Shown here in pieces: positions 7,225 to 15,943 of a stretch of DNA of 64,000 nt. The notes below the pieces were generated by a model. It had not been told where the DNA came from. It ran no database searches and saw only the letters and a list, made by a program, of their open reading frames with translations. The translations under genes were made by a program, and so were the position numbers. Source of the stretch: Leucobacter sp. PH1c (lineage in GTDB: Bacteria; Actinomycetota; Actinomycetes; Actinomycetales; Microbacteriaceae); the NCBI RefSeq assembly GCF_000633415.1, contig NZ_AYMV01000007.1, positions 164,028-228,027 on the forward strand, given 5' to 3'. Positions within the stretch are counted from its first letter, which is position 1; every line of letters starts with the position of its first letter.

Positions 7225-8748
7225 CTACTTCGCCGAATCGGCCATCCACTGCTCGATCCCCGCCGCGTCAATGGGGAGCGCATCGCTCAGCACCTCGTGC
7301 CCGGACTCGGTCACGATGAGGTCGTCCTCGAGGCGCACACCGATCCCCCGCAGCTCCGGGGGAACCGTCTCATCCCAGGCGTGGAAGTAGAGCCCCGGCT
7401 CCACCGTGAGTGCCATTCCCGTCTGCACCGTGCCGCCCAGGTAGGCGTCGTAGCTTGACCCGTCGCAGTCGTGCACGTCGAGCCCCAGGTGATGCCCCAC
7501 CCCGCAGACGATGTAGCGGCGGTGCTGCTGGCCGTGCTCGGAGAGCGCCTCATCCACCGAGACGGGCAGGAGCCCCCAGTCGGCGAGCCCGTGCGCGAGC
7601 ACCTCCATGCTCGCGGCGTGGAAATCGGCCCAGGGGCGACCGGGGGCAACCGCTGCGAGGCCCGCGCGGTGCGAGCGCTCGACGAGGTCGTGCACCTCGC
7701 GCTGCACGGCGGAGAAGGTGCCGTTCGCCGGGAAGGTGCGGGTCACGTCCGCGGTGTAGCCCGATCGCCCCTCGACGCCCATGTCGAGGAGCAGCAGCTC
7801 CTCGGGCGAGATCTCGCCGTCCGCGCGCACCCAGTGGAGCACGGGCGCGTGCGCGCCCGAGCCCACGATCGTCGCGTAGCCCGGGGCCTGCCCCACGGTG
7901 CGCGCGTGGCGGTCGAAGGTGCCCTGCAGCCACCGCTCTCCGCCCCGCTCGATCGCGCGCGGGATCTCGCGCCGCACCTCGGCGAAGCCGTCGATCGTGT
8001 CCGTGATCGCGCGGCGCAGCTCGCCGATCTCCCACGCGTCCTTGAACATCCGCAGCTCCGAGAGCACCCGGATCAGCTCCGCAGAGCGCGGGGTCCCGTC
8101 GAGCGTGGCGCCGGCCCCCGCCGCGACGACCGCCGCGCCGCCCACGAGCGCGCCCGCGGGGAGCCGCAGCTCGCCGATGGGGCGCACTGTCAGTCCGAGC
8201 GCCTCCTGCAGCTCCGCGACGCCGGGCTGCGGCCCGACCCAGAGCTCGCCGTGCGCCGCGGAGGCGTGGAAAGCGGCCTCGCCGGGACGCGCCGGCGGCG
8301 TGATGTACAGCACCGCATCGTGACCGCCCGCGCTCGGCGTGAGCACGAGCACCCCGTCCTCCACACCGGCGCCGACGAGCCAGAGGAAATCGCTGTCCGC
8401 CCGGAAGTCGAAGAAGTTGTCGTTGACCCGCAGCTGCGCGCGTCCCGCCGTGATGACGAGCGCCTGGCCCGGGAGGGCCGCGGAGAGCCGGGCCCGGTGC
8501 GCGGCGGCAGCGGCGGGAGCGCCGGCCTCGACGCGGGGCGTGCGATCCGCTTCGCCCCAGCCGGTCCCGATCCACTCGGTGAAGCCCGGGGTGGTCGAGA
8601 GCAGCGGCATCCGGGGATCGCGCCGGATCGCGCGCGAGTTCGGCATGCCCGATTCCCAGTCGAGCGTGCGCACGGCGGCGCCGAGGCCCGAGAGGCTCGT
8701 CGCCGGGGCGGCGTGGGAATCGTGGGAGGCGTGCGAGGCGTGGGTCAT
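7225..8748 (-). CDS. pepP: Xaa-Pro aminopeptidase (aminopeptidase P, M24B)
   Basis: This 507-residue protein has an N-terminal creatinase-like domain (about 45-210) and a C-terminal pita-bread metallopeptidase. The five metal ligands are visible: Asp in LLLDMGVEG, Asp in YTADVTRTF, His in GVGHHLGLDVHD, Glu in ALTVEPGLYF and Glu in GVRLEDDLIVTE. It removes N-terminal residues that precede proline. The frame is open far upstream, but the ATG at 8748 has a GGAGGAG site. The N-terminus is unusually rich in His and Ser (THASHASHDSHAA). It is the last gene of the peptide-uptake operon, 20 bases after the proline iminopeptidase. Confidence 0.92.
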   Translation of the reverse strand: MTHASHASHDSHAAPATSLSGLGAAVRTLDWESGMPNSRAIRRDPRMPLLSTTPGFTEWIGTGWGEADRTPRVEAGAPAAAAAHRARLSAALPGQALVITAGRAQLRVNDNFFDFRADSDFLWLVGAGVEDGVLVLTPSAGGHDAVLYITPPARPGEAAFHASAAHGELWVGPQPGVAELQEALGLTVRPIGELRLPAGALVGGAAVVAAGAGATLDGTPRSAELIRVLSELRMFKDAWEIGELRRAITDTIDGFAEVRREIPRAIERGGERWLQGTFDRHARTVGQAPGYATIVGSGAHAPVLHWVRADGEISPEELLLLDMGVEGRSGYTADVTRTFPANGTFSAVQREVHDLVERSHRAGLAAVAPGRPWADFHAASMEVLAHGLADWGLLPVSVDEALSEHGQQHRRYIVCGVGHHLGLDVHDCDGSSYDAYLGGTVQTGMALTVEPGLYFHAWDETVPPELRGIGVRLEDDLIVTESGHEVLSDALPIDAAGIEQWMADSAK

Positions 8749-8768
8749 GGTGGATTCTCCTCCGGGGA

Positions 8769-10070
8769 TCAGTTGCGGGTTGCTGGGGTGCCGCCGAGGC
8801 GGTGCTCGAGCGCGGTGAAGAGCCGCTCGGCGACGCCGTCGTGGTGGATGCCGTCGTGCTCGAACTCGTTCGTCACCCAGGCGTGCAGCCCGGAGACGCG
8901 CGCGGCGGTGTCGAGCGAGAGGCCGGCGTCGACGTACATGTCGTCGAAGTAGACGGCGGCCTCGACGGGCACGGGGTTCTCCGCGAGCCGCGCGGGATCG
9001 TACATCTCGATCGGCCACGCCTGCTCGGCGAGCAGTTCGACGCCGGCGCGGAAGCCGCGGAGTGCGCGGATCTCCTCGAACATCCAGGGGAAGACCATCT
9101 CCCCGGTGAGGAGCAACGGCCGCGCGTCGGGAGCGAAGTCGGGTTGCGCGTCGCGCTCCCGCTGCGCCGCCCAAGACGTGGGGCCGGGCCCGTAGATGCT
9201 CTCCTGCAGGGCGATGAAGAGCGGATTCGTCGCGAAGCCCGTCGACTCCCCGACCGTCGCGAGGAAGGTGTCGCTCAGTCGCGTCTCGTCCGCGTCGGCG
9301 AAGGCCTCATCGAGGAGCCAGTGCACACGGTCGAAGCCCGGGCCCATGCCGAAGTCGAGGCCGAGCGTCTGCAGGCGGCGGACCGTGAGGCGGTCGCCGT
9401 CGGGCAGGCGCACGTCCTCGGCATCGAGGATGTCGGCGATCCGCGCCAGGCGCTCGCGGAGGTGGGGGGCCCGCTCCTGGAAGCGCCGGTTCTTCTCGCG
9501 CACGCGCGGGAAGGTGCGGCGGTAGACCTCGGCGGGATCCGGCTCGAGCGAGGCGAGCCCGCCCGCGACGGCGGAGCCGACGATCGCTTCGGGAGCCGTC
9601 GAGAGGTAGTGGAGGGTCAGGAACCCGCCGTAGCTCTGCCCGATCGTCCACCACTGGCGCCCCGCGTAGTGCGTGGCGCGCACGGCCTCGAGGTCGCGCA
9701 CGATCGCGTCCGCGCGGTGCAGGGAGAGCCGCCGCGCGGCCTCGGGCGCGGGCAGCTCGGCGAAGTCGGATCCCGAGAGCGGCGTGGAGCGACCCGTGCC
9801 GCGCTGATCGGGAATCACGAGCCGGAAGCGGCGGAGCGCCGCGCCGACCCACGCGCTCCGGCCGAGCGGACGGGTGCCCTTGCCGCCCGGGCCGCCCTGC
9901 AGATGCACGAGGAGCGGCAGCTCCTCGTTCTTGCGCTCGGCCGCGACGAGCTCACGGGCGTAGACCCGGATCGTCTCCCCCTCGGGGTCGTTCCAGTCGA
10001 GCGGCACCGTCGTCCACACGTCGCGTGCGACGATGTCGGTTCCGATCGGGTATTCAGCGCTGCGTTCCAT
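8769..10070 (-). CDS. pip: Proline iminopeptidase (alpha/beta hydrolase, S33)
   Basis: This 433-residue protein has the oxyanion-hole motif HLQGGPGGKG (about residues 47-56), the nucleophile elbow IGQSYGGF and a C-terminal His in NEFEHDGIHHDG, with LTGEMVFPWMFEE before it as in long-form prolyl aminopeptidases. It releases N-terminal proline from peptides. The ATG at 10070 (MERSAEYP) has an AAGGGA site at good spacing. An in-frame ATG at 10094 (adding MNAQKGTP) overlaps a minicistron stop and is a real alternative. It lies between the peptide permease genes and aminopeptidase P, so the substrate is probably imported peptides. Confidence 0.9.
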   Translation of the reverse strand: MERSAEYPIGTDIVARDVWTTVPLDWNDPEGETIRVYARELVAAERKNEELPLLVHLQGGPGGKGTRPLGRSAWVGAALRRFRLVIPDQRGTGRSTPLSGSDFAELPAPEAARRLSLHRADAIVRDLEAVRATHYAGRQWWTIGQSYGGFLTLHYLSTAPEAIVGSAVAGGLASLEPDPAEVYRRTFPRVREKNRRFQERAPHLRERLARIADILDAEDVRLPDGDRLTVRRLQTLGLDFGMGPGFDRVHWLLDEAFADADETRLSDTFLATVGESTGFATNPLFIALQESIYGPGPTSWAAQRERDAQPDFAPDARPLLLTGEMVFPWMFEEIRALRGFRAGVELLAEQAWPIEMYDPARLAENPVPVEAAVYFDDMYVDAGLSLDTAARVSGLHAWVTNEFEHDGIHHDGVAERLFTALEHRLGGTPATRN

Positions 10071-10081
10071 CGGTGTTCCCT

Positions 10082-10121
10082 TCTGCGCGTTCATGCTCGG
10101 CTCTGCGCGTTCATGCTCGGC
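10082..10121 (-). repeat. 20-bp tandem duplication forming a minicistron
   Basis: On the minus strand two identical 20-base units (core ATGAACGCGCAGAGCCGAGC) lie head to tail, flanked by partial copies in the dppB 3' end and in the iminopeptidase start region. The ATG at 10114 overlaps the dppB stop (ATGA), and its frame encodes MNAQSRA before a TGA at 10093-10091. That stop again overlaps an ATG (10094) in frame with the iminopeptidase. The duplication therefore adds a 7-residue minicistron to the coupling junction. Confidence 0.8.
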
Positions 10122-11088
10122 TTCGCGCGTTCGAGGTACGGACCCGGGAGTCGAGCAGCGCGTACAGCGTATCGACGACCAGGTTCGAGAGCACCACGAA
10201 GACACCGCCGAGGAGCACGATCGCGATCACCACGGGCCGATCCTGCATCGCGACGCTCGTGACGGCGAGGGCGCCGACGCCCTGGAGCCCGAACACCTGC
10301 TCGATGACGATCACGCCGCCGAGCAGCATGCCGATGTCGATCCCGAGCTGGGTGACGAGCGGCGGCATCGCGCTCCGGAACGCGTGCACGTAGGTGACGC
10401 GGCGCTCGGTGAGGCCCTTCGCGCGGGCCGTGCGCACGTAGTCCTGCCCGAGGACCTCGAGCATCTGGCCGCGCGTGAGCCGGGCGTACACCGCACTCGT
10501 GACGAGTGCCAGGGTGAGCCAGGGCAGCGCGAGGTGCCAGGCCCACTGCAGCGGATCCTGTGCGAAGGGCACGTAGCCGGAGGGCGGGAACAGGGTGAAC
10601 CCGAAGCGTGTCGGAAGGAAGTAGAGCGTGTAGAGCGCCAGCATGCCGAGCACGAACGTGGGGAAGCTGATGCCCACGATCGCGAAGCCCTGGCCGAGCC
10701 GATCGCGCACGCTGCCCGGGCGCTTCGCCGAGGCGATGCCGATCGGGATGCCGATCGCGAGCCAGACGAGCACCGCGCCGAACACGAGCGACATCGTGAT
10801 CGGGATTCGCGCGAGCACGATGTCGGCCACCGGGAGGTTCGTCCGGTACGAGTAGCCGAGGTCGCCCTGCAGTAGGTTCCCGATGAAGCCGAGGTACTGC
10901 TCGAGCATCGGCTTGTCGAGACCGAGATTCACCCGGATCTGGGCCATGAGCTCCTCGGTCGCCTTGTCGCCGGCGATGATCCGCGCGGGATCCGACGGCG
11001 TGACGTAGAACAGCACGAACACGAAGACGCTGAGCAGGAAGAGGACGAGCACACCGAATCCGATGCGCGAGGCGAGGAAGCGGATCAC
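10111..11088 (-). CDS. dppB: Peptide ABC transporter permease (DppB/OppB type)
   Basis: This 325-residue protein has six predicted membrane segments and the DppB-type signature. It starts with a hydrophobic helix (RIGFGVLVLFLLSVFVFVLF), has a periplasmic-type loop with NLGLDKPMLEQYLGF, and an EAA loop in YVRTARAKGLTERRV. It forms one half of the transmembrane channel for di- and oligopeptides. The GTG start at 11088 overlaps the dppC stop by four bases. The stop overlaps the ATG of the repeat-derived minicistron at 10114. Confidence 0.93.
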   Translation of the reverse strand: MIRFLASRIGFGVLVLFLLSVFVFVLFYVTPSDPARIIAGDKATEELMAQIRVNLGLDKPMLEQYLGFIGNLLQGDLGYSYRTNLPVADIVLARIPITMSLVFGAVLVWLAIGIPIGIASAKRPGSVRDRLGQGFAIVGISFPTFVLGMLALYTLYFLPTRFGFTLFPPSGYVPFAQDPLQWAWHLALPWLTLALVTSAVYARLTRGQMLEVLGQDYVRTARAKGLTERRVTYVHAFRSAMPPLVTQLGIDIGMLLGGVIVIEQVFGLQGVGALAVTSVAMQDRPVVIAIVLLGGVFVVLSNLVVDTLYALLDSRVRTSNARSRA

Positions 11089-12050
11089 GACTTCCCTCCC
11101 TTCGTGGAGGACGGGTCGAGCGCGTCGCGCAGGCCGTCGCCGAGCAGGTTGAAGGCGAGCGTGAGCGCGAGCAGGGCGAGACCGGGCACGAGCACCATCC
11201 ACGGCGCCACCATGTACATGGAGCCGTTTGCGGCGTCGGCGAGCATGTTGCCCCAGCTCGGGGTGGGCGGCACGATGCCGAGCCCGAGGAAGGAGAGCGT
11301 CGCCTCGAAGACGATCGCGGCCGGGATCATGAGCGTCGTGTAGACGATGATCGGCACGATGAGGTTCGGGAGCACGCCCGTGAACATGATGGAGAGCCGC
11401 GACTCGCCGAGCGAGCGGGCCGCCTCGATGAACTCGCGCTCGCGAATGGCGAGCACCTGCCCCCGGATCACGCGGGCGAGGCCGGTCCAGCTGAAGAACA
11501 CGATCACGGCGATCGAGAGCTGCAGGCTCGGTCCGAGGACGGAGACGGTGGCGATCGCGACGAGCAGGAACGGCACGCTCATCACGAGGTCGATGACCCG
11601 GCTGAGGACGGTATCGACGATTCCCCCGAAGAACCCGGCGATCATGCCGATCAGGATCCCGATCGCGGAGGCGATCAGCGAGGCCACGACACCGACGAGG
11701 AGGGAGACGCGCGCACCGTAGGCGAGGCGGACGAGTACGTCGCGGCCGAGCTGATCCGTGCCGAGCAGGAACTCGGCGGACGGACCGACAGGGATCCCCG
11801 CCGCGGAGAGCCCGGTCTCGCGGAGCTGCTCGGTCGGGCCGTGGCCCGTCCACTCGGCGATGAGCGGGGCCCCGAGCGCGAAGGCGACGATGCCCACGAT
11901 GACGAGCGCCGAGATGATGCTCGCGGGATCGCGCACCAGGCGGGCCAGCGTGAGCTGCCACGAGCTGCGCGCCTTCACCTCGGCGGCCCGTCGCGCGGCG
12001 GCGGCCGGCGTGATGAGCACCGTGGTTTCCTTCGAGAAGACGCGGTTCAT
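11085..12050 (-). CDS. dppC: Peptide ABC transporter permease (DppC/OppC type)
   Basis: This 321-residue permease begins with a cytoplasmic stretch of about 45 residues, followed by a membrane segment, the long external loop GTDQLGRDVLVRLAYGARVS typical of DppC (here about 97-116), and five further segments. The EAA-type loop is IEAARSLGESRLSIMFTGVL. It pairs with DppB. The ATG at 12050 overlaps the stop of the ATPase gene (ATGA) and the stop overlaps the dppB start. Confidence 0.93.
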   Translation of the reverse strand: MNRVFSKETTVLITPAAAARRAAEVKARSSWQLTLARLVRDPASIISALVIVGIVAFALGAPLIAEWTGHGPTEQLRETGLSAAGIPVGPSAEFLLGTDQLGRDVLVRLAYGARVSLLVGVVASLIASAIGILIGMIAGFFGGIVDTVLSRVIDLVMSVPFLLVAIATVSVLGPSLQLSIAVIVFFSWTGLARVIRGQVLAIREREFIEAARSLGESRLSIMFTGVLPNLIVPIIVYTTLMIPAAIVFEATLSFLGLGIVPPTPSWGNMLADAANGSMYMVAPWMVLVPGLALLALTLAFNLLGDGLRDALDPSSTKGGKS

Positions 12051-13888
12051 GCGAGGTCCTCCATCGTGGCCGGCGCGCCGACGGCGAGCAGCTCGCGCTC
12101 CCGGGGTCGGCGCGGGATCTCGGGGGCCGCGGCTGCCAGCAGGCGCTGCGTGAACGGCTGCTGCGGATCGCTGGAGACGCGCTCCGCGTCGTCGAGCTCG
12201 ATGATCCGGCCGCCCTCCATGACCGCGATGCGGTCACAGACGTGGCGCACGACGGCGAGGTCGTGCGAGATGAACAGGTAGGTGAGCCCGAGCTCGCGCT
12301 GGAGATCGTCGAGCAGGTTGAGCACCTGCGCCTGGATCGATACGTCGAGCGCCGAGACCGGCTCGTCGAGGATCACGAGCTCGGGCCGGAGCGCGATCGC
12401 GCGAGCGATGCCGATGCGCTGACGCTGGCCGCCCGAGAACTGCGAGGGGAAGCGGTTGAAGTGCTCCGGATTCAGCCCGACGAGCTCCATGAGCTCCTGG
12501 ACCCGGGCCTGGCGCTCGCGCCCCGAGGCGACGCCGTGGATGCGGAACGGATCGCCGATGATGGCGCCCACGCGGCGCTTCGGGTTGAGCGAGCCGAAGG
12601 GGTCCTGGAACACGACCTGCACCTTGCGCCGCTGCGCACGCCACTCGTCGCCGCGCAACTCGGCGGTGTCGCGCCCGTCGAAGCGCACCGTCCCGCTCGT
12701 CTGCGGGATGAGGCCCGCGATCGTGCGGGCGAGGGTGGTCTTCCCGCAGCCGCTCTCCCCCACGAGGCCGAGCGTTTCGCCGCGTCGCACGGTGAGCGAG
12801 ATCCCGTCGAGCACACGCTTCGGCTCGGCCCGTCGCTGGCGGAACTCGAGTTCGAGCTCGCGTACCTCGACGATCGCGTTCTCCTCGGAGATCTCGAGCG
12901 GGGGCAGCGCCGGCTCGGGCGGGGCGGGAGCACTCGGCGGCGTCTCGAGCCAGCAGAGCGCCTCGGTGCCGTCGGTGAAGCTCCGCACCGGCGGTCGCTG
13001 CCCGCAGATCTCCATCGCGTCGGGGCAGCGGCTCTGGAACACGCATCCGCTTGGCGGCGTGAGCAGGCTCGGCGTGCGTCCGGCAATCGGCACGAGCGGG
13101 GCGCCCGGAGCCGTGTTGAACGAGGAGGAGCGGAGGAGGCCCGCGGTGTAGGGATGCGCCGGGTTGCCGAGCACCTGCGCGCTCTCCCCCAGCTCGAGCC
13201 GGCGCCCGCCGTACATCACCATCACCCGGTCGGCCACGCGCGCGAGGACGCCGAGGTCGTGGCTGATCATGATGACCGTCGCACCGAGATCCGCGCGCAT
13301 CTCGGCAAGCAGATCGAGGATCTGCGCCTGGACCGTCGAGTCGAGCGCCGTCGTCGGTTCGTCCGCGATGATGATCGCGGGACCGAGAGACAGCGCCATT
13401 GCGATCATGACGCGCTGCCGCATTCCGCCGGAGAACTGGTGCGGGTAGGCGTCGAAGCGCTCCGCCGCGTTCGGGATCCGGACCTTCTCGAGCAGCTCGA
13501 TCGCGCGAGCCTTGGCCGCGGCGTGCGAGACGGGCTCGTGGGCGCGGATCTGCTCGACGATCTGCCAGCCGATCGTGTACTGCGGGTGCAGGCTCGACAG
13601 CGGGTCCTGGAAGATCATGCTGATCTCCTTGCCGCGGAGCCGGCGCAAGCCGTCAGCCCCGAGCGTGAGCAGGTTCTGCCCGCGGAACTCGACGCGCCCC
13701 GCGGTCTTCGCCTGCGGGATCAGTCCCATGACGGACTGCACGAGCACCGACTTTCCCGAGCCGGACTCGCCGACGATGCCGAAGAACTCGCCCTCGCGCA
13801 CCGCGAAGGAGACGTCTTGCACGGCGTGCACGTCACCGTCTTCCGTGGGGATGTCGACCACGAGGTTCGACACTTCAAGAATCGTCAT
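12047..13888 (-). CDS. dppDF: Peptide ABC transporter ATP-binding protein, two-domain DppD-DppF fusion
   Basis: This 613-residue protein contains two complete ABC ATPase domains. The first has Walker A GESGSGKS (40-47), signature FSGGMRQRV and Walker B IIIADEPTTALD. The second has Walker A GESGCGKT, signature FSGGQRQRIG and Walker B LVILDEPVSALD. The first ends with the oligopeptide-transporter C-terminal region including CVFQSRCPDAMEICG, whose cysteines fit the iron-sulfur-like motif known in DppD. The two domains replace separate DppD and DppF proteins. The ATG at 13888 follows a GGAAAGG site. It lies between the binding-protein gene and dppC. Confidence 0.93.
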   Translation of the reverse strand: MTILEVSNLVVDIPTEDGDVHAVQDVSFAVREGEFFGIVGESGSGKSVLVQSVMGLIPQAKTAGRVEFRGQNLLTLGADGLRRLRGKEISMIFQDPLSSLHPQYTIGWQIVEQIRAHEPVSHAAAKARAIELLEKVRIPNAAERFDAYPHQFSGGMRQRVMIAMALSLGPAIIIADEPTTALDSTVQAQILDLLAEMRADLGATVIMISHDLGVLARVADRVMVMYGGRRLELGESAQVLGNPAHPYTAGLLRSSSFNTAPGAPLVPIAGRTPSLLTPPSGCVFQSRCPDAMEICGQRPPVRSFTDGTEALCWLETPPSAPAPPEPALPPLEISEENAIVEVRELELEFRQRRAEPKRVLDGISLTVRRGETLGLVGESGCGKTTLARTIAGLIPQTSGTVRFDGRDTAELRGDEWRAQRRKVQVVFQDPFGSLNPKRRVGAIIGDPFRIHGVASGRERQARVQELMELVGLNPEHFNRFPSQFSGGQRQRIGIARAIALRPELVILDEPVSALDVSIQAQVLNLLDDLQRELGLTYLFISHDLAVVRHVCDRIAVMEGGRIIELDDAERVSSDPQQPFTQRLLAAAAPEIPRRPRERELLAVGAPATMEDLA

Positions 13889-13955
13889 GCGATTCACCTT
13901 TCCGAGGCGCGGGTGGGGCCGCGGCGACGCGCCGCCCCACCCGCCTGCCGAGTTG

Positions 13956-15719
13956 TTACTTCGTGAGCCAGACGTTCGTCCAGTCGCCGTTCTGGGCGAG
14001 GGCGTAGATCTCGAAGTTCGCGACCCGATCGGAGTGGTAGTTCGCCTTCTTTCGCGCAACGATGCTCACGATCGGCGCGTCGGCCATGACCGTCTCGTCG
14101 ACCTGGTGCCAGAGCTTGCCGGCCTCCTCGGGCGTCGAGGCGGCCAGGGCCTCGGCGGCGAGGGCGTTCGCGGCGTCGTTGTTGTAGTCGACGTAGTTGT
14201 ACGTCTGCGGGGTGCCATCGAAGGTGAACTGCGGCTGGAACACCGAGCGAGCTGCGCCGCCCACCCAGTCGGGCGACCAGCCGACGAGGGCGACATCCCA
14301 CTCGCCGTTCGCCGCGTTCTCGCGGTTCGACATGAAGTTCGCGTAGTAGTCGGTCGGGGGCACGGGGAAGAGCTCGACGGTGATGCCCGCGGCCTCGAGG
14401 CTCGCCTGCACGGTCTGCGCGATGTCGGGCTGCGTGCCGAGGTTGCGGTAGGGGAACTTCAGCGTGAGGTCGGTGACCCCGGCCTCGGCGAGCAGCGCCT
14501 TTGCCTTTTCGGGGTCGGCCTTGCCGCTCGGGTCGCCGGTCGTGGAGAACTCCTCGAAGCCGTTGATGCCCGGGCCGAAGATGCCGTTCGTCACCGTAGC
14601 GATGTCCTCGCCGCCCATCACCTGGACGACGGCGGGCTTGTCGATCGCGTACTCGATCGCCTGGCGCACCTTGAGGTCCTGCAGCGCGCCGCCGTTGTTG
14701 CTCGTCTTCGTGTTGAACCAGAGGAACTGGTCGATACCGCCGTTCTCCATGGTGGAGAACTTCTCATCGTTCGCGGTGGTGAGCTGCTGGATGTTCGCGG
14801 GGCTCGGCTGCAGGTCGAAGAGCATGTCGGCCGAGCCGGCCTGGAGCTGCTGCATCGCCGCGTCGCCCTCGAGGCCCATCGTCATGACGATCTCGTCGAC
14901 GTAGGCGCCGCGCAGCGGATCGCTCTTCGCATCCCACGACTCGTTCCGCACGAACTTCATCGAGACGTCCGGCTTGTGTTCGGCGACCGTGTAGGGGCCG
15001 GAGGCGATGAAATTGTTCCGGTACTCGGGCGAATCCGGCAGGTAGTCGAGCACCTCGATCGGCGCGGGGTTCGCAGTCGGGAGGCTCAGCATCGAGGTGA
15101 AGTCCGAGGCGGGCTCGGTGAGCGTGAAGATGACCGTGGAGTCGTCCGGGGTCTCGATGCCGGAGATGTCGTTGCTCTCGATGTACTCCTTCATGGCACC
15201 CACCTCGGGCGACACGGTGGCGAAGCCGTCGCAGAAGCTCTGCATCCCGTCGATCAGGCTGATGAAGTAGCCGCCGAGGGCTGCACCGATGTGGGGGTTG
15301 CAGATCCGCTTGATGCCGCGCTCGACATCGCTCGAGACGATGGGCCGCGCGCCGTCCGGGGCGTCCCAGCTCGCGCCGTCCCGCAGCGTGATCGTGTACG
15401 TGAGGCCATCGTTCGTGGCCTCGGGCACCTCGGTCGCGAGGTCGCCCGTGAGCGCGATGCGCTCGTCGACGTCGTTGGACGCCTCGTAGCTGAGGATCGA
15501 GCGCGACACCGCGCGCACGACGCTGTTCACCGGCACGTAGGCCGTGAGCTGAGGGTCGAGCCGATCGACGTCGCCGTTCGCGAGCACCTTCAGCGTTCCG
15601 CCCTGCTGCGGTTCTCCGGCCGCATCGCCGCCGCCCCCGCCGCCGCTCGCGCAGCCGCTGAGGCCCAGTGCGGCGACAGCGACGAGTGCCGCGCCGGTCA
15701 GGATCTTGTTCCGAGTCAT
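13956..15719 (-). CDS. dppA: Peptide ABC transporter substrate-binding lipoprotein (SBP family 5)
   Basis: This 587-residue protein has a lipoprotein signal: basic start MTRNK, hydrophobic core and lipobox LSGC (Cys about 23) followed by a Gly-rich linker. The mature part has SBP_bac_5 features, such as GGTLKVLANGDVDRLDPQ, GDLATEVPEATNDGLTYTI, VRQAIEYAIDKPAV and a C-terminal KANYHSDRV. It captures peptides outside the membrane and delivers them to DppBC. It is the first gene of the operon; the ATPase gene follows after 67 bases. The downstream peptidases make proline-containing peptides the most likely cargo, but specificity cannot be read from sequence. Confidence 0.93.
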   Translation of the reverse strand: MTRNKILTGAALVAVAALGLSGCASGGGGGGDAAGEPQQGGTLKVLANGDVDRLDPQLTAYVPVNSVVRAVSRSILSYEASNDVDERIALTGDLATEVPEATNDGLTYTITLRDGASWDAPDGARPIVSSDVERGIKRICNPHIGAALGGYFISLIDGMQSFCDGFATVSPEVGAMKEYIESNDISGIETPDDSTVIFTLTEPASDFTSMLSLPTANPAPIEVLDYLPDSPEYRNNFIASGPYTVAEHKPDVSMKFVRNESWDAKSDPLRGAYVDEIVMTMGLEGDAAMQQLQAGSADMLFDLQPSPANIQQLTTANDEKFSTMENGGIDQFLWFNTKTSNNGGALQDLKVRQAIEYAIDKPAVVQVMGGEDIATVTNGIFGPGINGFEEFSTTGDPSGKADPEKAKALLAEAGVTDLTLKFPYRNLGTQPDIAQTVQASLEAAGITVELFPVPPTDYYANFMSNRENAANGEWDVALVGWSPDWVGGAARSVFQPQFTFDGTPQTYNYVDYNNDAANALAAEALAASTPEEAGKLWHQVDETVMADAPIVSIVARKKANYHSDRVANFEIYALAQNGDWTNVWLTK

Positions 15720-15805
15720 TGAGTCACCTTTGATTCGTTGAGTCGCACAGAGCCGCTCGGCCCCGTGGTCAGGATCCGGGAACCTCCCCTCACCCGGTTA
15801 GTACA

Positions 15806-15833
15806 ATAGTACATGTCAGAGTGCACATGTCGC
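15806..15833 (-). promoter_or_regulatory. Promoter and possible operator of the peptide-uptake operon
   Basis: On the minus strand GCGACA (15833-15828) and TACTAT (15811-15806) are 16 bases apart, about 85 bases upstream of dppA. ACATGT occurs twice (15811-15816 and 15825-15830), and GTAC flanks the -10 region on both sides. This A/T-rich symmetrical patch stands out from its surroundings and could bind a regulator. Confidence 0.45.
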
Positions 15834-15943
15834 AGGAATGTCACGGCTCGGTCACGATCGACCGGGAACGCGCAGCGAGCACGGGCATCGGGGCGCGCCG
15901 GAAGCACCGCGCGCACGGGCGCGGAGCGGGGTCCCCGTGGCGG

